Assembly (NCBI GenBank): GCA_961205875.1
Contig: OY540814.1
Location: 6,120,993 to 6,184,992 of the forward strand
DNA length: 64,000 bases
Direction of reading: 5' to 3'
Source of the DNA: Sialis fuliginosa
Taxonomy: Eukaryota > Arthropoda > Insecta > Megaloptera > Sialidae
The translations under genes and the position numbers were made by a program. Shown here piece after piece: positions 22,761 to 35,000 of this stretch (positions are counted from its first letter, which is position 1; every line of letters starts with the position of its first letter). The notes beneath the pieces are model-generated. The model did no database searches. It saw only the letters and a list, made by a program, of their open reading frames with translations, and had not been told where the DNA came from.

Positions 22761-23025
22761 TCAATAGTAGTTACCGTAACCACCCCACTGGCCGTAGCCA
22801 CTGTAACCGGGCTGTGAGTACTGCCAGTTCTGGTACTGGTACTGATCACTGCCCTGTGGATATTGACCACTGTATTGGCCGCTGTAGCCACCAGCGCTAC
22901 CGTACTGCGAGTAGCCACTCTGACCTGAATTACTGCTGTACCCACCGTAGTTACTGTACTGGTTTGTCTGTGTGTTCGGAAGTGGTGGTTGTGCATCCTT
23001 TGCTTTTTTAGCATTCGGATCCAAA
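22761..23025 (-). CDS. Prp39: Prp39 exon 11 (Gly/Tyr/Gln-rich tail and stop)
   Basis: After [17 protein letters not shown] the last 70 residues are Tyr, Gly, Gln and Ser (for example [20 protein letters not shown]), ending YGNYY and TGA. This low-complexity tail resembles prion-like domains of RNA-binding proteins. Acceptor TCCAACAG. Confidence 0.93.
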
Positions 23026-26000
23026 CTGTTGGAAAGAAATTATGTATTAACTGAGTACAATACCGAGATCCCAGTCAAAACTTACCTTTTTGTTTCATCT
23101 TTCTTCTTCTTATTTTCCTTATTAATTTTACAATATTTCTGATATTCATCATATGCCTTTTGAACTGACTGTATATCCGATCCAAAATCTTCTAAAAACT
23201 CTAGCTTCCGTTGCGAGAATAAAACTTTCTGTTCAACATCAACTCCCTCTTTCTCTAGGAACTGATCGATGATACCCAGTATTTCTTTCTCATCTATTAC
23301 CTCTTTTTGTAAATACATATCGATTAATTGTAGATGTAACCGTTGATTTGTTGGATCTTTTGTTATAGCTGTTTGTAGAATTTCCATTGCTTTTTCGGTG
23401 TCTTTGCATACCTAAAATAATTAAAACAGATAATTAGATAAATAAAAAATGGGTGTGACTGTGTCTGGATGCACAGTCGAGGGAATGACGTAAATACATA
23501 GGGGGTTAAGTAAAACTCACCTTGGGTTGCATAAAGCAAAATTAACCACAATTAATTAATCAGTTCTTTTAAAATCAATATTACGTCAATTCTGATATAT
23601 TTTATAATGTAAAAAATCAGCATATTTAGTGAATTACAAATTGAGATTAAGTTTAGATTTAACATTAATCATGGTTTGAAAATAACTGATTAACTAATTG
23701 TGGTTAATTTTGCTTTATGCAACCCGAGGTCAGACTAGTATTGTATAATATAGTTATTTCTTAAAATTTGTACGAATATAAAAACAATTAATTAATAGTT
23801 ACAAACAAAATTTACTTTTTATTTTTTTATTCAATTTAAAAAACTAATCAAAAAATTAAAAACGTTAGGTTGTAGAAAATATATTCTAATATACTGTTAT
23901 TTTTTTCAATTCAATTAATTAATATTTACAAACGCAATCGTGGACATACAAAATTTAATTTTTTGTTGTTTTTTTATATTAAATTTAATTTAAATAAACA
24001 TTGTTATTTTTGTTTAATTTAAATTAATTAATACTTACAAGCAAAATCATGGAAATTCAAAAAAATTTTGGTCCATATAAAAAACTTTAGTAAAAAAATT
24101 AAAAGCGTTACTCCCTAGAGAATTTATTGTAATATACGGTTATTTTTGTTTCAATTCAATTAATTAATATTTACAAGCAAAATCGTGGAAATGCAAAATT
24201 TAATTTTTTTTTTCAAGTATGAAGTTTTTTACTCATTAAAACTGGTTGTATCACGTAGATCTAATCGAGATCTATAATTTGAAACCAACACCTACTGTAG
24301 CTGCTCTGAGTGTCAAGATACACTGATTATAAATTTACGCTAGTGTAGCAAACTGATCTCTGCGCGTTACATCAAGTTTCTAAAATGCCCAGTATCTGGC
24401 CTGAAATACTAGACGATATTCACGTCAAAAACAAGAATAAATTTAGATACCATACCTTTAGGCAAAACCTTGCATACTTAATGGCCATATTATTAGAAAT
24501 CATCTTATTCTTTGAGTTATTGATATACGATTCATACAACTGGGCACATTTCTCATGATCATTTCGTCTCCTCTCCAAGTTAATACGTCTGTAAGCGACT
24601 TGCAGAAGATTTGGCACTGACTTCTCCAAATTAGCAAGGATTTCTGAAGCCCGTGTATGATTACCGGCCGCCTCTTCGTGGATAGCCCAAGCTAGGTGAA
24701 GACCAGGTTTACCGACATGATGAACCGTGCAAGCTCTCTCGTATACCTCATGTGCTCGAGTATAGTCTTTGATGTTCTCCAAATATCTCACGTACCGTAA
24801 CCAGAATTCTTCATACAAAGCGCAAGCGATCAGACAACGTTCAAATAATACTATTATACGTTGTCTGTCACCTTGTTCTATTTCAAAATCCAGGTACTCC
24901 TTCCAGTTTTTCAACTGGCAACGTTCCAGTGGTTTGACGTGGAAATACGGCCGTTTTATCTGAAAATTTAAAATCATTAAATATGATTTAAAGTAGACTA
25001 TTTTATATTAAGATCATTACCCCTTCTTCGTAATTCCATCTAGCAGTAACAGCTGTTACAGTAGCCTTGTGATATTTTCGACGAGCAGCAACTATACGTT
25101 CTTTAATTGCTTTTGTTTCTTCATCGGACTTCTGAAACAAAGAACAGTTTATAAATAGCATGGCTTGGCACACCTCTTAAACTTTTGAAACTATCAGTTT
25201 TTGAAGGATGTTTAAAAAATTGTAATTTTTTTTCTTATCTTTACTCTCATTTCTTGTAAAAAATTGATATTAATAGTAATAATAGTGGTTTTATAAGTTC
25301 ATTTAAAAACATAATAAATAAATGACATAACCTAAGTTTCAAGTAGTATATATTCTTAAAACAATTTGTTACAAAAGAATAAATAAATACAGAACCTGAA
25401 AAACATATTCCACAAATGATAAATAATACATTTTAATTTATCATAATACGTTAGTCCTACAATTATAATTTTTCAGAATTAACATTAAACAACAAACAGA
25501 ATTAGAAAAAAACCATTCCATACCAACAATGAAACGTATGAAATTCAGAACACAGAACAATATCCAATGTTTATTACCGTTGTATATTTTCATAGAAAAA
25601 TGTATCAAACAATAAGTGACAATAACATAATTTAATATAATGCAATACATGTAGATGTATGTTTGATACAAATAAAATAAATGTGCTCCATATTTTTTAA
25701 TGCAAACTTACCAAATTTTATCTTGATTAAAGATGTAACATTATAAAACAGAACTCAAGATAAACATTAAAATAGAAAAAATATTTAAATAAACTGCAAA
25801 TTTCTTTACTTCTAGTTTTCCAATTTGGCTGACAAGCAAACATCCCAAGGTGCCACTCTCCAACATTAATGAAACTTGGTAAAATATTCTTTGGGTAAAA
25901 ATTAAGGACATGTATTTTTTTATACATACCTGTTTTTAAGTTTAGGTGGTGAAATCGAACCTTGAAAATGAGGGTAAAATTTTTAATTTGTAAATAGCTC

Positions 26001-29000
26001 GTAAACCGCTTGGAATAGTGGCTAGTGTATAATACAAAATTTGTTTGGTATTACAAGAGCTACCACACCCCTAAACTTTTTCAAAAATTATTTTTTCTTT
26101 CATAAATAAAAAATTTTTTCAAAATAACGTATCTTCAAACTTCTAAGATATCGACACTTTTGTAGTCCGTCATATACTTTATACACTGTATAAAGTATAT
26201 GGCATGCCGTGCCACGCGCCAGTCAAAGCTAGTGTAACACTTTTTAAAGTAGTGTGGTTCTATTATAAGTTGTGATATTAATTTGATAATTTACAAATGT
26301 CATCAACATGGGTTTATTTTAAATTACAAAGAGTAAAAAATTTTGCAAATTCATCGATAGGGGGTGTGCAATCCTTACAGTAATGAACAATGAAATATAG
26401 TTAGTGATTTCAAGTATTGAAAAAATGGTTTTAAAACTATTCATGCCAAGGCAATGATAATATTCATTAAAGGTTGTACATGTGTTTTTTTTTTTTAGTT
26501 TTACTGGTGATAATATGGTAAGAATAAATCTCTATACTTCAGTTTACGAGTAGATTTAAAAAATACAGCTATGCTAATTAGGATAGTTTAAGAATGTTGT
26601 GATTATTAAGAATTTAAGATACACGACATTTTTATTAAAAATAAATCTAAATAGTTTTCTTTAAATTTTTGCAATTAAATTTTTTCAATACTTAAAATCG
26701 CTATACATTTCATTATTCATTACTTTAAGGGTTGCATACTCCCTATCGATGAATTGGCAAAATTTTTACTCTGTAGTTTAAAATAAATCCATATTGATGA
26801 TATTTGTGAATTATCAAATTAATATCACAACTTATAATAGAACCACACTAGAACTACTTTGAAAAGTGTTCTACTAGCTTTGACTGGCGCGCGGCACGGC
26901 ACGCCATATACTTTATACAGTGTATAAAGTATATGGTGGACAACAAAAGTGCCGATATCTCCAAAGTTTGTAGATACGTTATTTTGAAATTTTATATCAT
27001 TATATTCAGAATACTACACTCTATTGATTTATGAAAGAAAAAATAATAATTTTTGAAAAAAGTTGAGGGGTGTCCATTATACCCCCCAAATAAAATTATG
27101 GGGGGTACCACATTTATGTTATTTTATAGCACCTAAACTTAAAAACGGGCACATATAAAAAAATACTTGTCCTTAATTTTTACCCAAAGAATATATTTAC
27201 CAAGTTTCATTAAAATCGGAGAGTGACACCTGGGGATGTTTGCTTGTGAGTTTGCTGTTAATTTATTACATTTTGCAACCTGCAACGTGTAGCTATGATG
27301 TAAAAATAAGTATATATGGATAAATTGAACTGTTTATACCTTTAAGACAGAAAATTATAACCAATCGATATTAAACTAAGTAAATATGAAGACTGTAATG
27401 ATCTCATTCAGAAAATGTTAACTTTTAAGGGGGTTACTAAAGAAATTTAATATGTAATACTCATTTTATCAAATTTCATACAAAAAAAATATAACAGGAC
27501 AAGAGTAGAACACACTTCCAAGCCTGCTTGGAGTGTGCAATAAATACAATTTAAACAATATAATCAAACTTACAATTGCATCGTCTTCAACATCTTCTTC
27601 TCCGGGAGGAGCATCTGAATCTGGTGCTTTTTCTGCATTTTCACTTTTTATTGCTTGTTTCACTTCTTTTCTTATAAGTAAAAATTCATCTACACTAAGT
27701 ACTTTATTAGGTGGATGTGCAGCGATATGTTCTTGGAAGCTATAAAAAAAATTATGTAAAGTACAAAGCAATAGACCTCGCTTTTATGTGAAATACATAC
27801 TTGTCAAAGTGGGAAGTGTAACCCTGCGTCGGTGTTGCCAAAAGCCGATCGTAGATCGCAGTCACATTCTGTAAACGTTTTCCTTCACCTTCCCACTTAA
27901 TGTATGTGTCCCAAAGCCTGTCCGAACGGAACTCTAATCCACACGCCAACAGAGCTCGCTCGAATTGCTCACGGATATGCGTTTCATTATCAGAATACGA
28001 ACTCTTTGTATAATTGAGGAAATGAAGCCACAGATCGACGGACAGAGGGATTGCCTTCAAACCTCGTTCGAACACCTTCCCACCCGCCAAGAAATTCAAA
28101 TTAGTTACATGTTCTAGACGTGCTTTACATATTTTGGTTCCATATGCAAAGCACAAATTAACAACATGCCGTTTTGAAACAATGCACTTTAATTTTTTAA
28201 TTGATTTGCATTGAAACAAAACTTAATGTCAATTAGTAAATCAAAGTCAAGTACAGTTAGCTGTAATATTAATTATAAATCACTGTTGAATGACTTTGAT
28301 CTACATACTTAAATATACTATTATTGTAAATACGTCAATTTTATATTTCATTAAAAATATATAAAAGAAACCTACGCTCACGTACGAGACACACTAACTC
28401 TTACATGGGACTGTAAGCATGAGACGTGTCCCGCGCAGTCGCCCTTTTCTTCTATGCTAACCGCAAGATATAGTTATATTATATCAATATAACATTATAT
28501 AACATGTTACAAGTATCAAATTCACACTATTACATTATTATATATACTATTGTGTATCACAACATTATCCCTAAATACAATACATTAGCTATATATATAT
28601 ATTTATATAAATATTCATTAATATATAATAAAATATGGCACACTCGACGGCTGCAATGTCTGTGACGCATCGAACGCTGTAGGGAAAAGAACCAGTTGAG
28701 TTTGAGATCGCGCATCCAACTCGTATTTACTAGAATTCAGTCAATTTGAACAATATATCTCAATACACTATAATAGTTTTAAAATATATTCAAATTAACC
28801 AAATCTAGAAAAAAATGAGCATATTATACTAATTTATTTATTGCACAATCACATCCAATAGAATCAAACTTACCTCTTCGCATTTTTTCTTGTTCCCCTT
28901 ACGTTTTTCATAGTCCGCATACTTGCGCCAATAACCATAACAGTATGGGTAATGAGACAAGAACGCATCGTACGCTTCACGTGCAGCTTCTATTTCATTC

Positions 29001-32000
29001 TGTAAACAAAATAAATAAAATTTATACTGGCATAAATATATAAGAGATGTTTGTATGTGGGTTTGTTATAGGTAATCTCAAAAACTACTGCTAGCAGGTT
29101 AATAAACAATCAAATCTCTATATATACATATAAATAAAAACAAACTTGTTTGTTTAAACGTCAAAATTTATTAAAGAAGAGGAAACCGCAAGCTTTCGAT
29201 TCACAGAATCATCGTCAGGCTATTAATAAAGATTTAAATTTGAGAAAGATGTCGTTATCTCAATAAAATTCATGTGACTGAATTATTGAGATAACGACAT
29301 CTTTCTCAAATTTAAATCTTTATTAATAGCCTGACGATGATTCTGTGAATCGAAAGCTTGCGGTTTCCTCTTCTTTAATAAATTTTGACGTTTAAACAAA
29401 CAAGTTTGTTTTTATTTATATTTAACGTCACTACTATTATATTATTATATTATATACATATATATAGATTCGGGAATTACTAAACCAATTTCAATGCGGT
29501 TTTCACCAATAGTTAGATAATTAATATAATATAATAATATAATAAAAAAATCTTTATCAAGTCGTGTTTTGTTTCCATGATATCGCAGCAAACAGCTGTC
29601 ATTTATATAAAAATCACAGAATAAAATAAAAAACATAGTAACCATGGAATAAAGAATTCTATAATTTACGTTTTGAATATTTTATTTAGGTCACTTTGAT
29701 CACGTCTCTTTCAAATATTTTATTGAACTGGATGATTTCTGACACATGTAACAATTAAATATTTTGAAATATCTGTATTGATTGAAAAGTGAAATATGTA
29801 TAAAGAAAAATTTCTGGTGTTTCCTGGGAGTTTGAAAATATAATTTTACACGATTTTCTCAGTAACTACTGAACGGATTTATTTCGCTTTTCGCTAATGG
29901 ATATTTTGTGTAAATTTCATGAAGTCGGAAAAAAAAATACAATTCGCAGTGAACCGTGTGTTATGGGCATGTTGGGTGTGCATGTTGGGTGGGCATGTTG
30001 AATATTTTAGGTCACTATGATTTTATAGATATTTACCCGGGTAACACCGGGTAAAATGCGTTAGTAATAAATAAAAGAACATAAAACACTTACCACTTGA
30101 TCAACATACTGCAACAAATACGTCCAGCCTGTAAAATCTGTCGGGTCATCATTCACCGCTTTCCAATATTTGTCAAGTTCAGGTAGCTTGTGTGATGTTG
30201 AATCTTTATCTTTATCTTTATCCTTATCTTTGTCCTTTTCTTTCGATGATGCTTTGTCCTTTTCTTCAGTCTCAGGTACAGCTTCATCGTCGACCGACAG
30301 TGCTTGACGTTTGGCAGCGACTGCATCGGTTTCCGATGTCGGGCTGCCGGGATCATATTCACTGGATTCTAGCTTACGTTTAACGCCATCTTTCTTCACA
30401 GATGGTAGTTCATCCTCTGACACAACCTTTAATGATAAATTGGAACAAAAATAAATTTTTTTATTACCATAAGTTAAAAGAAACATATACACTTTATTTT
30501 AAGAAGAAACCCAAGATAAATTAATAGAACAAAGGAGTATTTTTAATTCAAAATTAATAATGATTCTTTAATATCCGGTATTATAAATGAGTTAGCAAAA
30601 TTTGCTAGCTAGCAAGCATTTTCAAATGAGGTTTCTAGCCTATCTGATAGTTCTCCTTTAATTTTATGATGTATTTGACTATTTTCGTGCATGCGTGGTA
30701 TGTAAACACCAACAGAATTAAAACAGTGGTGATATTATGAAAATTATTTTGTACGGCCAGAGTCGTCAACTATGCTACAATAAGTTGAAATATCACTGCT
30801 CTAAATTTCATAGCTAATCCATAGATACAGAATTAATACCCCATTTGAAAGTGCTTGCTAGCTAGTAATACCAGACATAAATGTTTATCTTTTTTATTGC
30901 ATCAAAATTTTAAACTTATCATGCTCTATAGTCCGGTGAATTTAGTAACTGACCCAAAAATTTTTGGGACATTTTTTCCTTTGTGGCTCGTTTGAAAGGG
31001 GCTTCAACGGAGACCTTAACCCTGAATTCACGCACTGCCCAAATTGCCCCTTCCACCACCATCTTCATGTTTTCAATATCTCATAACTCGCGTTCTAAAT
31101 ATCCCACAGCAATGAAACCACTCGTCAGACTTTAATCTTTAATTAAGTTTATGTCAAATTAAACTCTCCGATATCCTGGAAAAAGTTATTAGCGTCCAAA
31201 GTGGGAAAAACTTTCCCAAAAGTCCTTTCGCCCGCTTTCTCCGTGCGTAGCTCTTTTCCAGTGCAGCTGAAACCCCCTTCGACAGTTTACTATTTGAAGT
31301 AGACTCAATTTCCAGTATTTTGAAAAAAAAAATCATCCCGATTAGTTGATTTTTCGCCCGCCAATTCTAATACTCGCATGGCGCGCTCTTGCGCGTTCGC
31401 GCTGTATTTCTCGCTTTTGCGACTAATAAAACAATAATGAATTAATAACATCCACATATTTGTTTATACTACGTTTAGGACACGCGTTTTACTTAAGTTT
31501 TAAGGAATTATAGATGCCTTTTATAGGTATTTAGGGTAAAAAGGTCAACTCTAGAAATTTCTAGGTAAGTTTTTTTTAAATTTTACTCAACATTTTGATA
31601 AGAAAGTGTTTAATCTTAAAGTATGCAACAATTTGAATGGTACTTTCATTGTAAGAAAGCCTAAGACCCCATAATTAGTTTGTAGCGACATAACACACAA
31701 AAACAATCACACGGGACAGGCACTATGGAAAATTCCCAAAATACGAGCAGCTCTCTTCAAACAAACAGTGGAAACTTCCAAGAAGGAGAAAGAACCACTA
31801 TATAAGAGTTGCTACTGAAACATTCAGTGATTGTCAACTATAGTCATTACTATCATTGTTGTTATTTGTAATAGTTAATATATGTATCAGTCAATTGTTG
31901 TTAAATAAAAACTACAAGTTAGGAGCATTTTCGTCATTATTGTTAACCCAACAATGACCGAAAATTCATCAAACCTACAAGTTTAAGTTATATGATAATC

Positions 32001-35000
32001 TTCTAAATTAATAAAATAATAAAAATTTTCTGAATGCAATTTACAGGATACAGGTTGCTTGGACCTGATTTAGGTCTTCTGATGTAATATCTGGTAATGT
32101 GTACCAACATAAATATGTGGACAGATACTGGTTGTAAGCCGTGTCCTTTCATCATATTCAAAGTTTACACTGTCACAAAAAATAAGAAAACATTTACAAA
32201 TATCATTACGAATAGCCAGTGGCAAACCAAGATTTTTTTTCGATGAGCGGGGGGTAAATTTTCTTTGTAATTATATATAATTTTCTTGTATATGTATCTA
32301 TCTTAATTTTCAAATTAAATAATGTATAATGATTAAATCAGAACTATATTTATATGGCTTCAGTGTTCTATAATCATTTTTTAAATAATTTTTATTATGT
32401 ACAATTTAAACAAAATTTAAAAAAATTAAAATTATGCATATTTCCAAAATCATTTATCCGATAAGTACCAATTTTAGTCTTCGTTAAGACGAATTGCTAC
32501 TTTTTAGAGAAGGTACCGTGAATAAAATAAACTACTACAGACAGACAGACACACGCACAACCGTCATGCGGAAGACAACTTTTCTTTGTTTTGAAAGTAG
32601 TGCTAAAAGAACATGACTTTATCTCGGACACGATTTTTGGACCCTATGTACTTTCATTTCTTTTGAAACATGGAAGTAAATTCGGTCATTTTTGATATAT
32701 TATTAAAAAATAAGTATTTATAATGTTTTTAGGATTTATTTCATTATCAAATAATGTTTATGGACGTTATCTAACATTTTAGCCCTGTACCTAAAAGTAA
32801 TAAATGGACCTGAAAGTTTTTATTTTTATTTAATTTTTATTTTTCTGCAATATTTTAATTTCTGCAATATAGAGGGTAATATTTCGCATCTATGTAAAAC
32901 TATTTTTCAATCTATGAATACATAATTTAAGATTTAACACTTTCTTATCTAAATGTTGAGAAAAATTTAAAAAAATTTACCTAGAAATTTCTAGAGTTGA
33001 CCTTTTTTACCCTAAATACCTATAAAATGCATCTATAATACCTTAAAATTTAAGTAAAACGCGTGTCCTAAACGTAGTATAAACAAATATGTGGATGTTA
33101 TTAATTCATTATTGTTTTATTAGTCGCAAAAGCGAGAAATACAGCGCGAACGCGCAAGAGCGCGCCATGCGAGTTTTAGAATTGGCGGGCGAAAAATCAA
33201 CTAATCGGGATGATTTTTTTTTTCAAAATAATGGAAATTGAGTCTACTTCAAATAGTAAACTGTCGAAGGGGGTCTCAGCTGCACTGGAAAAGAGCTATG
33301 CACGGAGAAAGCGGGAGAAAGGACTTTTGGGAAAGTTTTTCCCACTTTGGACGCTAACAACTTTTTTCCAGGATATCGGAGAGTTTAATTTGACATAAAC
33401 TTAATTTAAGATTAAAGTCTGACGAGTGGTTTCATCGCTGTGGGATATTTAGAACGCGAGTTATGAGTGATTGAAAAAATAAAAACTAATCAAAGATGGC
33501 GGCGGAAGGGGCAATTTGGGCAGTGCGAAAAATCAGGGTTAAGGTCTCCGTCGAAGTCCCTTTCGAACGAACCACAAAGGAAAAAATGTACCCGAAATTT
33601 TTGGGTCACACCTATAAAATTTTGCTAAATTAACTGGACTGCTAGTATTTTATAATAAAATATATTTTTCAAAGTTGTTTATCGTTATTCACATTATAAA
33701 TGAAGCTATTTAAAAATTAGTTTGTTAAATTTAATGTATTAATTAATTTGTATGCTTTATTTTTTTGTTATTTAATGAAAATAAGAAAAATATATATATT
33801 ACTGATCAATACATTTAAAATAGAACCAATCCAATCATTTTTATTTACATTATAAAGAAAATGCACTGATAAAATTTGATTTAAAATATAATATATATTT
33901 ATTTATCAACCGCTTCATTGAATTTAATTACTTTTAAATCTGGCCGAACATAAGGATCAAATAAAAAAAAAGGATTGCCTACACACCTCTGTATCGGCTG
34001 GAAGTTCGGCCAGCTTGGGCCCAGGCAATTCATCGTCAGATACTTCCTCTGTTTCAGGAACTTTTGCCTCTTGCACCGACGGCAATTCATCCTCAGATAT
34101 AACCTCTGTATCAGTATTTGTCTCCTACAATTTGGAATATAATTTCAGTTAAAATTGAAACGTGCATTTTTACAATTATTAAAAGAAACACGAATAAATC
34201 AGATGGCCCTTGCGGAACTTCTACATCGTAGCAATCAGAGTTTCTCTTTAAACAACGTCAAAGAGAAACCAGTATGCAAAATCATCATGGATGTTAGTAT
34301 ATTATAAATAGTAAAATAAATCAAACCCAGTCTCCAGATGAAAAAGATTTAACATGCAAAAAGCTTAGTAAAAGCAGTTACACACATAACCCAATTAATA
34401 TAGAAAAAAAGGCTGTTTGGACAACATTAAATCTGAGAGTTTTCGACCTTGGCAAACTGCCACTTGCATTGGAAAAAAGGCCGACAAAATCATATTTTGG
34501 ACAGGTAATAATGTAAAGGACATTTAATTTAAATATGGAAACTAAAAATATCCTTTAAAATTGATGAATCAGTGCAATAGTAGTCCCAATTATAGAACCT
34601 GCAAAACAATTTTTAGGACAAAAATTGTTAAATTATATTTTTATCATTGGCTCATCAAGGTTTAAAACTCTGCAATCATTGAGGACCCGAAACTACGTGA
34701 CTGATTTAAATATCAATGTAACCCAAAATTACCTATTAACTGAACTAACATACAAACGACTATTAATATACAGTTTTTATTAGATTTAATAAATATCCCA
34801 TCAAAAAAATAATATTTTTACAAATTATTAAACCAATATAACTAACCTCTTTATTTTCATTTTCCTCATTTGAAGATTTCTTTTTCGTAGGTGTAACAAC
34901 TTTGGGTTTATCTTCATCAACATCCATACTTTCTACTTCCTTATTTCCTTCATCATTTTCTGGTGAATAAGTTAGAACGATGTTATCTTCTTTAGCACTA

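Larger units (their letters stand above)
25812..27260. repeat. 1.45-kb foldback in Prp39 intron 7
   Basis: Left edge ACAAGCAAACATCCCAAGGT is mirrored by ATGTTTGCTTGTGAG at the right. Long inner matches include TAGCTTTGACTGGCGCG with its complement, CAACTTATAATAGAACCACA, and TCATCGATAGGGGGTGTGCA facing TTGCATACTCCCTATCGATG. Arms are about 650-700 bp, with the turn near 26540. Each arm carries the same 33-bp palindrome. Confidence 0.85.
30930..33642. repeat. 2.7-kb foldback with ORF-bearing arms, in Prp39 intron 3
   Basis: Arms of about 700 bp (30930-31622 and 32928-33642) are nearly identical and inverted. They are GC-richer than their surroundings and separated by about 1.3 kb. Ends: TAGTCCGGTGAATTTAG facing CTAAATTAACTGGACT. 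Each arm reads outward through a small frame (31336-31154 minus, 33210-33398 plus) containing [20 protein letters not shown] and SYARRKR(A/E)[11 protein letters not shown]. The spacer includes an LTR-like segment at 31681-31953. No superfamily could be assigned. Confidence 0.87.

Noticed and set aside
23430-24445. Target-site duplication around the family A copy (AATTAGATA against ATTTAGATA)
   Set aside because: One mismatch in nine in AT-rich sequence and ends not exactly defined. Not convincing.
29331-29360. Annotating a hammerhead ribozyme outright
   Set aside because: One extra base between CTGANGA and stem II, and stems I and III could not be identified. Kept only as a hypothesis.
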